Positions 33,985 to 42,931 are shown, numbered from the stretch's first letter. The stretch is DNA of 64,000 nt from Pontibacter pamirensis (GCF_010015475.1 NZ_SSNI01000024.1:33301-97300); one strand, 5' to 3'. Notes: generated by a model not told the origin, from the letters alone. A program made the numbers and translations.

Positions 33985-34455
33985 CTAGGTATTAACTTTT
34001 TGGTCAGCTACTACTTTTTTCATACACACGCTGTTTTCTACATTTTCATATTGGCCGTAGTTGGGGATGATTTGATAGTTACTTTTTGTGTACAACCTGA
34101 TGGCTTCCGGTTGGGCTTTTCCGGTTTCTAAAATAAGGGTATGAAATCCTAGCTCGTCTGCCCATTTCTCTAATTCGCTCAGTATTTTTCCTGCTATACC
34201 TTTCCCGCGATACTCGGGCCGCACGTACATGCGCTTTACTTCACCGGTACCTTCTGCATAAGCCTTTACAGCTCCGCAGCCCACTGCCTGCTCCTGGTGA
34301 TAAGCCACTACGGCATGCTTTATCTTGTCTATCTTATTAAACTGCGCATAAAAGCTGTGGTCTTCTCCATCTCTGATGCTCAGATCTGCATCAAGAAGGC
34401 GTACAAGCTCTACAAAGTCTCTATTGCCGGAGTCTGTACGGGTAATGGTTATCAT
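33985..34455 (-). CDS. GNAT family N-acetyltransferase
   Basis: A 156-residue acetyltransferase: substrate strand AVGCGAVKAYAEGTGEVKRM, acetyl-CoA loop VRPEYRGKGIAGKILSELEK (R-x-x-G-x-A/G), then TLILETGKAQPEAIRLYTKS and YGQYENVENSVCMKK. These are close to the small amino-acid-type GNATs found widely in bacteria. Convergent with moeB (27 bases between stops). Substrate unknown. Confidence 0.9.
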   Translation of the reverse strand: MITITRTDSGNRDFVELVRLLDADLSIRDGEDHSFYAQFNKIDKIKHAVVAYHQEQAVGCGAVKAYAEGTGEVKRMYVRPEYRGKGIAGKILSELEKWADELGFHTLILETGKAQPEAIRLYTKSNYQIIPNYGQYENVENSVCMKKVVADQKVNT

Positions 34456-34590
34456 GATTTTTTAAGGTTTGATTTGACAAGATAAATGTATTACTTTAAT
34501 TCAATTTTATACCTGTAAAATTTTTATTTGTCGTCGCAGGAAAGGTGAAGATACCCCATATAACCAGTACCATACATATCTTTTAAACCC

Positions 34591-35655
34591 TTACATCACC
34601 TCCAGCACTACCTCCCCGCCAACCGGATAACCCACGCAGGTAAGCGTTAAACCTTTGGCGAGATCTTTTTCGGTTAGCACTTCATTATACGACATCCATA
34701 CCTGGCCCTTCGTGCAGCGGGCGGCGCAGCTGCCACACTTACCGGCTTCGCAACTATAGGGGAGGGGCATACCTGCCTTGTTAGCTGCCTGTAAAATGGT
34801 TGTTGGGTGCTGTACCTGCACTTTATACTCCCGGCCTTTGAAATGCAGCACAACAGTGTGTTTATCTGTGTCGGGTGGCAGTAGCGGCACCTTTACCTTT
34901 GTCGTGCTGAAGTTCTCTCGCCGGATATTATCGTTCGGGACATTAACCTGGCGCAGGGCATAGAAGCACATGCGCATATAGGTGGTTGGTCCGCAAAGGT
35001 AAAACAGCGTCTGGTGGTAAGGAGCTATGGCATACTGCCGCAACAGGTCCTGCAGCAGGTCTTTGTAAAGCCTGGCCCGCTTCAGGTCAGGAGAAACACT
35101 ATAGAGGAACTCAATGTGAAGTTGCTCCGGAAAGTCTTGGGCCAGTTGCTCCAACTCCTTCCGAAAAATAGCTTTTTGGGGATTGTTGTTGCTGTAGATA
35201 AGCACAACCTTTAACTCAGGGTAAGCATACAGTAAGGTTTTGAGCAGGGAGAAAACAGGGGTGATGCCACTACCCGCCGCCAGCAGGAAGAATTTCTTAT
35301 ACTGGCTCATATCGTCGGGCAAGGTGAAGAGGCCGGAGGCACCAATGGTGTACAGTTTGTCGCCAATACGGGCTTTGTCAATCAGCTCTCTTGAGAAAAA
35401 GCCATTTTCAACGCGTTTTACACCTATGGTCAATGGTTCCTGCAGCGCGGGAGTGGAGGTAATAGAGTAGGATCGACGTACTTCCCCGCGGTGGCCCAGG
35501 TGGGCAAACGTCAGGTACTGCCCCGGCTGATAGTGAATGTCTTTTGCATCGTCGCCTCCAAACACAAAGGTTTTAACGCCTGGGGCCTCTTCCTGAATGT
35601 CTGTGATGGTGATGGCTGTATAATCCGGGTTTGTCGCTATTTCATTTTCTTCCAT
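34591..35655 (-). CDS. PaaE-like ferredoxin:NAD(P)H oxidoreductase with C-terminal 2Fe-2S domain
   Basis: A 354-residue reductase with three modules: FAD-binding barrel (residues ~10-115; RRSYSITSTP and GVKRVENGFFSREL), NAD(P)-binding domain (LAAGSGITPVFSLLKTLL; LFYLCGPTTYMRMC) and a ferredoxin domain (~265-354) with CEAGKCGSCAARC and a fourth Cys in LTLTCVGYP. It resembles phenylacetyl-CoA epoxidase reductase PaaE and HCP reductase, but no epoxidase genes are here. It may pass electrons from NADPH to an unlinked oxygenase. 55 bases from the VOC gene on the same strand. Confidence 0.9.
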   Translation of the reverse strand: MEENEIATNPDYTAITITDIQEEAPGVKTFVFGGDDAKDIHYQPGQYLTFAHLGHRGEVRRSYSITSTPALQEPLTIGVKRVENGFFSRELIDKARIGDKLYTIGASGLFTLPDDMSQYKKFFLLAAGSGITPVFSLLKTLLYAYPELKVVLIYSNNNPQKAIFRKELEQLAQDFPEQLHIEFLYSVSPDLKRARLYKDLLQDLLRQYAIAPYHQTLFYLCGPTTYMRMCFYALRQVNVPNDNIRRENFSTTKVKVPLLPPDTDKHTVVLHFKGREYKVQVQHPTTILQAANKAGMPLPYSCEAGKCGSCAARCTKGQVWMSYNEVLTEKDLAKGLTLTCVGYPVGGEVVLEVM

Positions 35656-35710
35656 ACTGTAGGTTCTTACGGAAGTTCAAATTAAAAAGGTCCTGCTGGA
35701 GGAGAAGGTG

Positions 35711-36100
35711 TTACATTTCGTACAATTCCAGTGGCAGGTTATCGGGGTCAGAAAAGAAAGTAAAGCGCTTTCCTGTATATTCATCTACACGAATGGGTTC
35801 TGGTAAAACACCCTGCCGTTGCAGTTCCCGTACAGCAACTTCAATGTCTGCAACCGCAAAAGCAAGGTGGCGCAATCCGCTTGCCTCTGGATGGGAAGGC
35901 CGCTCGGGTGGAGCAGGAAAGGAGAAAAGTTCTATGACATACTCCCCGTTCAAAGCCAGGTCCAGTTTATACGACTCCCGCTCTGCTCGGTATACCTCCC
36001 GCTTGACTTCCAGGCCAAGCATGGCTGTATAAAAGTGTTTAGAGGTTTCATAGTCGGAGCAGATAATGGCGATGTGGTGTATTTTGTGCAGTTGAAGCAT
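35711..36100 (-). CDS. VOC family protein (glyoxalase-like)
   Basis: A 129-residue metal-binding protein of the vicinal-oxygen-chelate fold with two beta-alpha-beta-beta-beta repeats. Likely metal ligands are His9/10 in HKIHHIAIICSDYETSKHFY, Glu in YVIELFSFP, His in LRHLAFAVADIEVAVRELQ and Glu in LPLELYEM. This resembles the SMU1112c/YaeR group. Substrate unknown. Probably cotranscribed with the downstream PaaE-like gene. Confidence 0.9.
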   Translation of the reverse strand: MLQLHKIHHIAIICSDYETSKHFYTAMLGLEVKREVYRAERESYKLDLALNGEYVIELFSFPAPPERPSHPEASGLRHLAFAVADIEVAVRELQRQGVLPEPIRVDEYTGKRFTFFSDPDNLPLELYEM

Positions 36101-36260
36101 TCGTGGTATGAGGTATGAAGTCAGAAATGAATAAGCTAGTTTACAGCAACCAGCGCATCAAACCAAGCAGGCCGGGGTTAATTCTGCCGCTATACCTGCT
36201 TTTGCCTACATGTACAGTATAATACGCGCTAAAAGCTTTATCTTTATTATCCACTTGCCG

Positions 36261-36383
36261 ATGCCTTACAAGCAATGGAAACAGCAAATGGCTGAACAAC
36301 TGAAAGGACTGGCGGTTGAACAAAAGATGACAGCAGGAATTTTCATGTTTGCTATACAAGCCCAGGCGGTAAATGAACATTAA
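36261..36383 (+). CDS. Small ORF just upstream of the flavoprotein gene
   Basis: A 40-codon frame (MPYKQWKQQMAEQLKGLAVE ... IFMFAIQAQAVNEH) whose stop lies 17 bases before the next start, over the AAAAGGAG ribosome-binding site of that gene. An in-frame ATG at 36210 would give 57 residues. Amphipathic first half. Could be a leader-type peptide, a small protein or chance. The rest of the 36101-36400 gap shows nothing. Confidence 0.3.
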   Translation: MPYKQWKQQMAEQLKGLAVEQKMTAGIFMFAIQAQAVNEH

Positions 36384-36400
36384 AAAGGAGAAAATTATAC

Positions 36401-37771
36401 GTGAGCGATAACCCTGAAAAGAGCACCAGCAAGGGGCGCAAAATCGTCTTCATCGGCAATGGCATAGCAGGCGTTACCTGCGCACGCCACATTCGCAAAA
36501 GAGACAGTGCCGCACAGATCACCCTCATATCCGGAGAAACAGAACACTTTTTTTCCCGCACAGCGCTGATGTACCTCTACATGGGGCACATGAAGTATAA
36601 AAACATCAAGCCTTACGAGGATTTTTTCTGGGGCAAAAACCGGCTGCAACTAGTATATGACTGGGTAACAGAAATTGATTTCGAAGGGAAAACCCTAAAG
36701 CTACAGCAGCATGACCTTATCACCTACGATATTCTAATCCTGGCCACTGGCTCTGTTGCTAACAAATTCGGGTGGCCGGGGCAGGCCCTGCAGGGCGTGC
36801 AGGGCTTGTACAGCTATCAGGACCTGGAGGCGATGGAAGCAAACACCAACTCGTGCCAGCGGGCGGTGGTGGTAGGGGGCGGCCTCATCGGCATTGAAAT
36901 GGCCGAGATGCTGCGCAGCCGTGACATTCCTGTTACCTTCCTGGTGCGCGAAGAGAACTTTTGGGGAAACGTGCTCCCGAAGGAGGAGGCGCAGCTGGTG
37001 AACCGGCATGTGCTGGAGCATCACATTGAGCTGAAGCTGGTCCATGAGCTAAAGGAGATTCAGGATGATGGGACAGGCAAAGTAGGTGGCGTTGTCACCT
37101 CCACAGGAGAGCAAATCGATTGCCAGTTTGTAGGGCTGGCGGTAGGGGTGAGCCCGAATATAGCTTTATTCAAAGATACACCGTTGGAGACAAACCGGGG
37201 AGTTCTGGTAGATGAATACTTTGCCACCAGCATACCGGATGTATATGCCATTGGCGACTGTGCCGAGTTTCGAAAGCCGGTTTTGCATCGCAGGAGCGTA
37301 GAACAGACGTGGTACACCGGCCGCATGCACGGTGAAACGCTGGCCTACAGCCTCACCCGAAAGCCAGTGCCCTACCACCCCGGCGCCTGGTTTAATTCTG
37401 CTAAATTTCTGGATATCGAGTATCAGACCTATGGCGTTGTGCCCGCCAGGTGGGGCGATGAGTTGCAGTCGCTGTACTGGGAACATCCCGAGGGCAAAAT
37501 CTGTTTTAGAGCGATGTTCGAAGCCGAAACCAAAGTGCTGACTGGCGTTAACGCTTTCGGACTTCGCCTGCGGCACGACTTCTTTGACAAGGCCCTCCGG
37601 AACGGCAGCACCATAGAAGAAGTGCTTGCCAGACTGGACAAGGCAGATTTCAATGGCGAATTTTTTGACAAAGGCTATCTGCAGGATATCGTCCGGACGT
37701 ATAATGAGCAATTTGATGCATCGCTGCGGGTTCATAAGAAAAAGGGCCTGTTTTCGTTTCTAAGGAGTTAA
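36401..37771 (+). CDS. NAD(P)/FAD-dependent oxidoreductase
   Basis: A 456-residue flavoprotein of the rubredoxin/nitrite-reductase-like pyridine nucleotide-disulfide family. FAD motif VFIGNGIAGVTCARHIRKR near the N terminus, FSRTALMYLYMG, ILATGS, NAD(P) motif VVVGGGLIGIEMAEMLRSR (~residue 157) and the FAD loop TSIPDVYAIGDCAEF. The ~130-residue C-terminal part (FNSAKFLDIEYQTYGVVPAR; SLYWEHPEGKICFRAMFEAE) is specific. GTG start, with AAAAAGGAG placed upstream. It lies 8 bases before a membrane iron-sulfur protein gene, so NAD(P)H electrons are probably passed to that partner. Confidence 0.9.
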   Translation: MSDNPEKSTSKGRKIVFIGNGIAGVTCARHIRKRDSAAQITLISGETEHFFSRTALMYLYMGHMKYKNIKPYEDFFWGKNRLQLVYDWVTEIDFEGKTLKLQQHDLITYDILILATGSVANKFGWPGQALQGVQGLYSYQDLEAMEANTNSCQRAVVVGGGLIGIEMAEMLRSRDIPVTFLVREENFWGNVLPKEEAQLVNRHVLEHHIELKLVHELKEIQDDGTGKVGGVVTSTGEQIDCQFVGLAVGVSPNIALFKDTPLETNRGVLVDEYFATSIPDVYAIGDCAEFRKPVLHRRSVEQTWYTGRMHGETLAYSLTRKPVPYHPGAWFNSAKFLDIEYQTYGVVPARWGDELQSLYWEHPEGKICFRAMFEAETKVLTGVNAFGLRLRHDFFDKALRNGSTIEEVLARLDKADFNGEFFDKGYLQDIVRTYNEQFDASLRVHKKKGLFSFLRS

Positions 37772-37779
37772 TCCACACC

Positions 37780-39336
37780 ATGAAGTATATAAAAGCTATC
37801 GGACTGGCACTTTTTTTAGCATCGCTGGTCTTTTTTACCTCCCTGTTGTTTCTGGGGCAGTTCCGGCTCACGGATGCTGTTTTGCAGGAAGCGGTGAGCG
37901 AGGAGCATTACCCTATTCTGAAGGAGGAACTGGCGCCTATGATGGGCAATATATATAACACCAATTTCTCTTTCGCCAGTGACTTTAACAACTACTTCGG
38001 AGCCTACAACGACAGGCTGAGGATGGAGGAGCAGTATGAAAAGGTGATTTGGGATGATTACGCTTTCTCCGTTACTAAGGCCTCCAGCACAGGGTTTGTT
38101 GCTGATAACAAGCTGCTCCTGCTGCTTCTGACTATTATAGCGGGCTCCCTGGGCGCTTTGCTGTATGTGCTGCCATCACCGCGGCACAAAACAGGTGGAC
38201 TGAAGCACGAGGGGGTATACTTCTCTTCCCTCAAATCTAGGGGCTGGCTGGGCATTGTGGTGGGTACTTACCTGATTGCATTTTACGTGCTGCTCTATTG
38301 GTTTGCGGAGTATATAACCAACTGGGTTTTACTGGCAGACCCTGTCAGCGTTGTTCTTTCCGGCAACCCCGCCAGCAAGTGGTTTATGTATGGGCTTATT
38401 TATACATTGGCGATTCTGGTGATGGGCGTGCGCATGTTCCGGAAGTACCGGGGCAATAAGTACCAGACACTGCGCACAGCCTCAGTTATGTTTTTCCAGC
38501 TGGCCTTCGCTTTCCTGATTCCGGAGATACTGGTGCTGTTCAACAGACCCTGGCACGACTTTAAGCATATCTGGCCCCTGGATTATACTTTCTTTTTCGA
38601 GTACCGGGTAGAGAACATGCTGAGTAGCGGCGCCATCGGCATGTTTATGCTGATATGGGGCATCCTGCTCGTTATTGTTGGTGTACCGCTCATGAGCTAC
38701 TTCTATGGTAAGCGCTGGTATTGCAGCTGGGTGTGTGGCTGTGGTGGACTGGCCGAAACAGCCGGTGACCCGTTCCGGCATCTGTCTAACAAGTCTTTGA
38801 AAGCCTGGAAAATTGAGCGGTGGATGGTGCACGGTGTGCTGGTGTTTGCGGTTGTGATGACGGCCATGACCATTGCGAACTACTTTTCCGGGTTTTCTAT
38901 GCTCGGCGATGCGACGGGTGTGGTGCACCAGTGGTACGGCTTCCTGATTAGTGCCGCTTTTGCCGGTGTGATAGGCGTTGGCTTTTACCCGTTTATGGGC
39001 AACCGCGTGTGGTGCCGCTATGGGTGCCCTCTGGCGGCTTACATTGGCATTATACAGCGTTTCAAGTCTAGGTTCCGGATTACAACAAACGGCGGACAGT
39101 GTATTTCCTGCGGCAACTGCTCCACCTACTGCGAAATGGGCATAGACGTGCGCTGGTATGCGCAACGAGGACAGAACGTGGTACGCGCCTCCTGCGTAGG
39201 CTGTGGCATTTGCGCCTCCGTATGTCCGCGTGGCGTACTGAAGCTGGAGAACGGCCCCGAGCAAGGGCGCATCACCGATATCCCCATCTTAACCGGTAAC
39301 GACTCCATCACCATTCATCAGACCGTTCGGATCTAA
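37780..39336 (+). CDS. Polytopic membrane 4Fe-4S protein (NosR/NapH/CcoG-like)
   Basis: A 518-residue inner-membrane protein with about seven membrane helices (first at residues ~5-28, then after ~105). Between helices it has WYCSWVCGCGGLAETAG and VWCRYGCPLAA, the paired Cys motifs known from NosR, NapH and CcoG, and near the C terminus two ferredoxin-type clusters, CISCGNCSTYC...and CVGCGICASVCPRG. A ~75-residue extracytoplasmic loop follows helix 1. The family passes electrons between the quinone pool or cytoplasmic donors and periplasmic or cytoplasmic acceptors. Coupled to the flavoprotein by an 8-base gap, it probably forms an NAD(P)H-linked electron module of unknown target. Confidence 0.9.
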   Translation: MKYIKAIGLALFLASLVFFTSLLFLGQFRLTDAVLQEAVSEEHYPILKEELAPMMGNIYNTNFSFASDFNNYFGAYNDRLRMEEQYEKVIWDDYAFSVTKASSTGFVADNKLLLLLLTIIAGSLGALLYVLPSPRHKTGGLKHEGVYFSSLKSRGWLGIVVGTYLIAFYVLLYWFAEYITNWVLLADPVSVVLSGNPASKWFMYGLIYTLAILVMGVRMFRKYRGNKYQTLRTASVMFFQLAFAFLIPEILVLFNRPWHDFKHIWPLDYTFFFEYRVENMLSSGAIGMFMLIWGILLVIVGVPLMSYFYGKRWYCSWVCGCGGLAETAGDPFRHLSNKSLKAWKIERWMVHGVLVFAVVMTAMTIANYFSGFSMLGDATGVVHQWYGFLISAAFAGVIGVGFYPFMGNRVWCRYGCPLAAYIGIIQRFKSRFRITTNGGQCISCGNCSTYCEMGIDVRWYAQRGQNVVRASCVGCGICASVCPRGVLKLENGPEQGRITDIPILTGNDSITIHQTVRI

Positions 39337-39414
39337 GGCGAATAACGTGTGAAGCAGGAGTGAAGGAGCAGTCAGGTTAACATCCTGAATGGAAGAAACT
39401 TTCGGTAATTTCTC

Positions 39415-40461
39415 CTAAACCGGCTGTTTCTTCAGAGCCTCCTGTAAAACGGTGTTGATGGCGGCAGCAACTTCCTTTGGGTGATCTTCCGGCGTGAAGT
39501 GGCGCCCGCCCGGTATGCGGATGAAGGTGGCACCAAGTTCTGTGGCAAGCCTTTTGCCAGAGGCCATGCTCAGCGCGTCAGCCTCGCCCCATACAACGCG
39601 GGTAGGTGCGTTTATTTGATACAGTTTTCCCGCTACAGCCATGGTGTCCCTGTCGCGCAGGTGCCGTAACTGGTTTGCAAAAGCTTTCGGGCCAATGGCG
39701 CGGGCGTACGGCTTCCAATGTAGGTTGATTGACTCCAGGAGGCGTCCGGCGTTATCATGCCCAAGGTTCAGTAGCCCAGCCAGGAAAAAAGGTTTCACCA
39801 GTTGCGGCGGTAGCTTTTGTATGCTTTCTTCCATGGCGCGAGCCATCCGAATGGCCGCAACGGGCCAGTTGCCATATGCTACACTATCAGCCAGTATCAG
39901 TCCCTGGCATAACTCCGGGTGACGCGTCAGCAACTCCTGGAGCACACCTCCTCCAAGGTCGTGGCCGACGAAAACAGCTCTTTTGATCCCCTGGTGGTTT
40001 AGCCAGGCATACAGGTATTCTGCCTGGCGCGCAACCGAAATGTCTCGTCCCATACCTTCGGACATGGACCAGCCATAGCCCACCAGCTCCCAGGCGAAGC
40101 ATTGCACCCCAGCCCGTTCTATTTTCGGAATTACATAACGCCAGAGCCTAGGATGCGTCGGAATACCGTGCACCATCACGATGGGAATACTGCCTTCGCT
40201 ACTGTCGCCATGCGCTTCCCATCTCATTTCTATGCCATCCACAGTAGCTCGATAATTATTCTCCGGGGCAGGGACGTCATCCTGATCGGCAGGAGAAGCC
40301 TTGAACTGCGATTTCCACAGCCCTTGTCCTAATTCTACGGCGGCTACTGTAACAAAAGTGAGTTTCCATTTACTCCGGCGGGGAAGCGCCAGTGCCACAC
40401 CAGCTGCCGCTGCGCCTATGATAAGATGTATATTTTGCTTGATGTTAACGTTTGTCTTCAT
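39415..40461 (-). CDS. Alpha/beta hydrolase with Asp nucleophile (haloalkane dehalogenase/epoxide hydrolase type)
   Basis: A 348-residue protein with an N-terminal hydrophobic anchor (IHLIIGAAAAGVALALPRR), a linker, and an alpha/beta hydrolase domain from ~residue 70. Oxyanion segment MVHGIPTHPRLW; nucleophile elbow FVGHDLGGGVLQ, with Asp168 in place of Ser as in dehalogenases and epoxide hydrolases; acid region APTRVVWGEADALSMASGKR; catalytic His in PGGRHFTPEDHP. Membrane attachment or export is likely. Substrate unknown. Confidence 0.87.
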   Translation of the reverse strand: MKTNVNIKQNIHLIIGAAAAGVALALPRRSKWKLTFVTVAAVELGQGLWKSQFKASPADQDDVPAPENNYRATVDGIEMRWEAHGDSSEGSIPIVMVHGIPTHPRLWRYVIPKIERAGVQCFAWELVGYGWSMSEGMGRDISVARQAEYLYAWLNHQGIKRAVFVGHDLGGGVLQELLTRHPELCQGLILADSVAYGNWPVAAIRMARAMEESIQKLPPQLVKPFFLAGLLNLGHDNAGRLLESINLHWKPYARAIGPKAFANQLRHLRDRDTMAVAGKLYQINAPTRVVWGEADALSMASGKRLATELGATFIRIPGGRHFTPEDHPKEVAAAINTVLQEALKKQPV

Positions 40462-40654
40462 TTTAGGAGTGTTTGTAGTAGAGTCGGTTGACTTATGTCA
40501 CGCAGGATAATGTTCGTTCTTATACGGTTGCATTTTGAAATGTTTGAGGTGCTTGTTTGAACGAGCAACAGGTTCACCTGAAGTTTTGAGGAGCTATACT
40601 TGTTTTTATGTCCTGCGTTTCAAAACTTGTCATACCTAATGCTGTTAAAAACTC

Positions 40655-41035
40655 ATGAATCAGAGGCTGCAGTTTATATACAACGCCAAAACAGGACTCT
40701 TCAACAAGCTGACCGATTTTGCACATAAAGCCATTTCGCCAGCCACTTATAACTGCAATTTGTGCGCATTAACGTATGGCACTTTTACCATGAAGCAAGA
40801 GTGGTCGGATTACATTAAAAGCCTGCCGCTGGAAGTTGCGTTTATTTACCGCGACGAGTGGAAGTATAAAACTGCTCATCGTGATTATCCACTGGTGGCA
40901 CTGCAAACAGGGGAGAAGGAGCCGGAGGTGCTGTTGGAAGCTAGTCAACTAAATGAGTTGAAAAGCCTGCAGGAGCTGAAGCAAGCCATACAGGCTGCTC
41001 TGCAAGATGCAGGCAGCAAAAATACTTGTAACTGA
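40655..41035 (+). CDS. Conserved protein of unknown function with CxxC motif
   Basis: A 126-residue protein: LQFIYNAKTGLFNKLTDFAH, KAISPATYNCNLCALTYGTF (Cys-x-x-Cys at ~46/49), then EVAFIYRDEWKYKTAHRDYP and a helical tail. I know similar proteins from Bacteroidota, sometimes called GTPase without any GTP motif. The CNLC pair suggests metal or thiol redox function and a thioredoxin-like topology is possible. Sits between two Asp-nucleophile hydrolases and in front of the second on the same strand. Confidence 0.75.
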   Translation: MNQRLQFIYNAKTGLFNKLTDFAHKAISPATYNCNLCALTYGTFTMKQEWSDYIKSLPLEVAFIYRDEWKYKTAHRDYPLVALQTGEKEPEVLLEASQLNELKSLQELKQAIQAALQDAGSKNTCN

Positions 41036-41060
41036 CATCACGACAGTCCCGCTGGGACTT
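41030..41060. repeat. Partial copy (C) of the nested palindrome family
   Basis: ACTGACATCACGACAGTCCC followed by GCTGGGACTT; resembles the outer arm of copy B (AACTGACGCTACGCAAGAGT then CCCAGCGGGAC) but stands alone without inner arms. Confidence 0.5.
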
Positions 41061-41195
41061 GAATCTTTTCTTGCGCATTTACTTTATGGGAGGGAGAAGA
41101 AGCCTCGTGCTTCTCATATCTGCTAACACCGTAGTATAATTCGCTACCCTCCCGATGCATTGCTCGTACAAAAGGTTTTAACTTGAATTTTTGGT

Positions 41196-42092
41196 ATGAG
41201 TAGTAATCTAACAGTTGAGCAGGTAATTGAGCAGCATCGTTCTTCCGGAAAATTTGTGCTTATAGGTGGCGTTAAAACATTTGCGCTGGATTACGGAAGT
41301 GGCGAAGCCGTACTTTGCATTCATGGCGTGCCTACTTCGTCTTTTCTGTACCGAAAGGTGCTCCGCTCTTTAGCTGATAAGGGATTTCGAGGTGTCTCAG
41401 TTGATTTACCTGGCTTGGGTCTGGCAGAGCGTCCGGAGGATTTTGATTACTCCTTTCCTAATTTCGCTCTGTTCCTTTCCCAGGCAGCTGAAGAACTGGG
41501 GCTGGACAAGTATCACCTCGTTGTGCACGATATCGGCGGGCCCATTGGTTTTGCATTGGCTGCGGAGAATAAAGAAAAGATATTATCGCTGACGATACTG
41601 AATACATGGGTGGATGTTGTGAATTTTGAGAAACCGCTGCCGATGCGTCCTTTTGAAAAGCCATTGCTAGGAGAAGCAGAGCTAGCGGGCCTTCAGCACT
41701 CCACCTGGAACCTCCTGTTTTCTGCCGGAGCTGTCTCAGATTCAGAAGTTGTTCCGAAAGAAGAGGTTTATGCTTACGTAGACCTGCTCAAGCGCGAAGA
41801 TGGGGGAGATGCTTTTTTGAAAATCATGCGCAATTTTGCCAATACCGAAGAATATAGGGAACTATGCTATTCGGCAGTTCAGAATGTTCCTTACCCGGTG
41901 CAGGCTATCTGGGGAGTTGAAGACCCGGGGCTTCGGTATGAGCGCTACGGAACCGAAGTAAAGGAAGCCGCCGGTCTAGCTGAAGTATACAAGCTGCCTG
42001 CGAAGCACCTGCTGCAGGAAGAACAGTGGGAAGCTATCGCAGAAAAGATTGCAGAAATAGCGGAACGTTCGAAAGCCATGCTGCCACGGTAA
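41196..42092 (+). CDS. Alpha/beta hydrolase, haloalkane dehalogenase-like
   Basis: A 298-residue cytoplasmic alpha/beta hydrolase. Oxyanion segment LCIHGVPTSSFLYRKVLRSL; VSVDLPGLGLAERPEDFDYS; nucleophile Asp112 in HLVVHDIGGPIGFALAAENK; acid near AIWGVEDPGLRYERYG; catalytic His in LPAKHLLQEEQWEAIAEKIA. The Asp nucleophile and HLLQEEQ end are typical of dehalogenase/fluoroacetate-type enzymes. Halide-binding Trp residues cannot be assigned with confidence, so epoxide hydrolase is an alternative. Confidence 0.87.
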   Translation: MSSNLTVEQVIEQHRSSGKFVLIGGVKTFALDYGSGEAVLCIHGVPTSSFLYRKVLRSLADKGFRGVSVDLPGLGLAERPEDFDYSFPNFALFLSQAAEELGLDKYHLVVHDIGGPIGFALAAENKEKILSLTILNTWVDVVNFEKPLPMRPFEKPLLGEAELAGLQHSTWNLLFSAGAVSDSEVVPKEEVYAYVDLLKREDGGDAFLKIMRNFANTEEYRELCYSAVQNVPYPVQAIWGVEDPGLRYERYGTEVKEAAGLAEVYKLPAKHLLQEEQWEAIAEKIAEIAERSKAMLPR

Positions 42093-42109
42093 TGATTTTT
42101 CATACTTTG

Positions 42110-42317
42110 TAACTGACGCTACGCAAGAGTCCCAGCGGGACGACCTGTTGATAGAAAAAAAGCTCACTTTACTTTAGCTCCAGCGGAGCGACCGGTTGGG
42201 GATAGATTTACAGGCCGATCCGATGGAGCTAAGAGCGGTTAATGGCCATCATGCTAATAACAAGTCGTCCCGCTGTGACTAAAACAAGTTATGAACTGGT
42301 GTTGCGTAACGTCAGTT
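42110..42317. repeat. Nested palindromic repeat, copy B
   Basis: Three concentric inverted pairs: outermost AACTGACGCTACGCAA (42110-42125) with TTGCGTAACGTCAGTT (42302-42317), one mismatch; middle AGTCCCAGCGGGACGACC with AAGTCGTCCCGCTGTGACT; inner TAGCTCCAGCGGAGCGACCGG with AGGCCGATCCGATGGAGCTA, imperfect. Same plan as copy A at 6016-6167. Fills most of the gap between two convergent genes. Confidence 0.7.
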
Positions 42318-42370
42318 GACAAGTATTATTCCGGGCAAACGGTTGAATGACTTTTATCTGATCCTATACC

Positions 42371-42931
42371 TCAAAACCGCTCATGGTAAAGGATCGACAT
42401 GGAGCACATTTCCAGCACACACTCCTGCAACAGGAGTTGATCCGTGGATTTATCCGCTACCAGCTGAAAGGCGATATGAGCGACCTGCGGGATGCCTAGC
42501 GCCAGCCCCAGTTGCTCTGCCACTGCAATCGCTCCCATGGAGTTATAGTTGGAGAGGTATAGCTGGTGGAGGTCCTGCCAGGGACCTTTTGCCCCGCTTG
42601 TGAGCGCAATCATATCACCCAACGCCTCGCGGGCTTTTCCTGCCATCGTGCCTAAGGCTGTTCGTACATCAGAGGGATTTCTGTCTATGGCAGAAAACAG
42701 CTCTCCCCGAATCACCTCCTCATGTGTTTCTGCCCGCATCGCTATTTCAGCAAGGTACTGCTTGATGTGAGGCTCATCTATTTTCTCCACTGTATCCTGA
42801 ACCAGCTTCCGGTAAGATGCCTGTGTGAGCAGCACGTTGTTAAACCAGGTGGCCGCTCTGTCCAGCTGCTTGCTCCTGGTTTCGTTGTCTAACTCAATGA
42901 GAATGGGCTGCATTTGTGTCATATTATCCAT
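42371..42931 (-). CDS. Helical-bundle protein, ferritin-like, function unknown
   Basis: A 186-residue all-helical protein: ATWFNNVLLTQASYRKLVQD, HIKQYLAEIAMRAETHEEVI, TALGTMAGKAREALGDMIAL and YNSMGAIAVAEQLGLALGIP. The Glu/His pattern (ETHEE near ~70) is reminiscent of ferritin-like four-helix bundles, but I cannot see a full metal site. Its start overlaps the end of the propeller gene by 8 bases, so the two are translated as a unit. Confidence 0.65.
   Translation of the reverse strand: MDNMTQMQPILIELDNETRSKQLDRAATWFNNVLLTQASYRKLVQDTVEKIDEPHIKQYLAEIAMRAETHEEVIRGELFSAIDRNPSDVRTALGTMAGKAREALGDMIALTSGAKGPWQDLHQLYLSNYNSMGAIAVAEQLGLALGIPQVAHIAFQLVADKSTDQLLLQECVLEMCSMSILYHERF

Noticed and set aside
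38482..39264. 260-residue minus-strand ORF within the membrane iron-sulfur gene
   Set aside because: The opposite strand encodes clear Cys-cluster motifs; this frame has no start context or domain.
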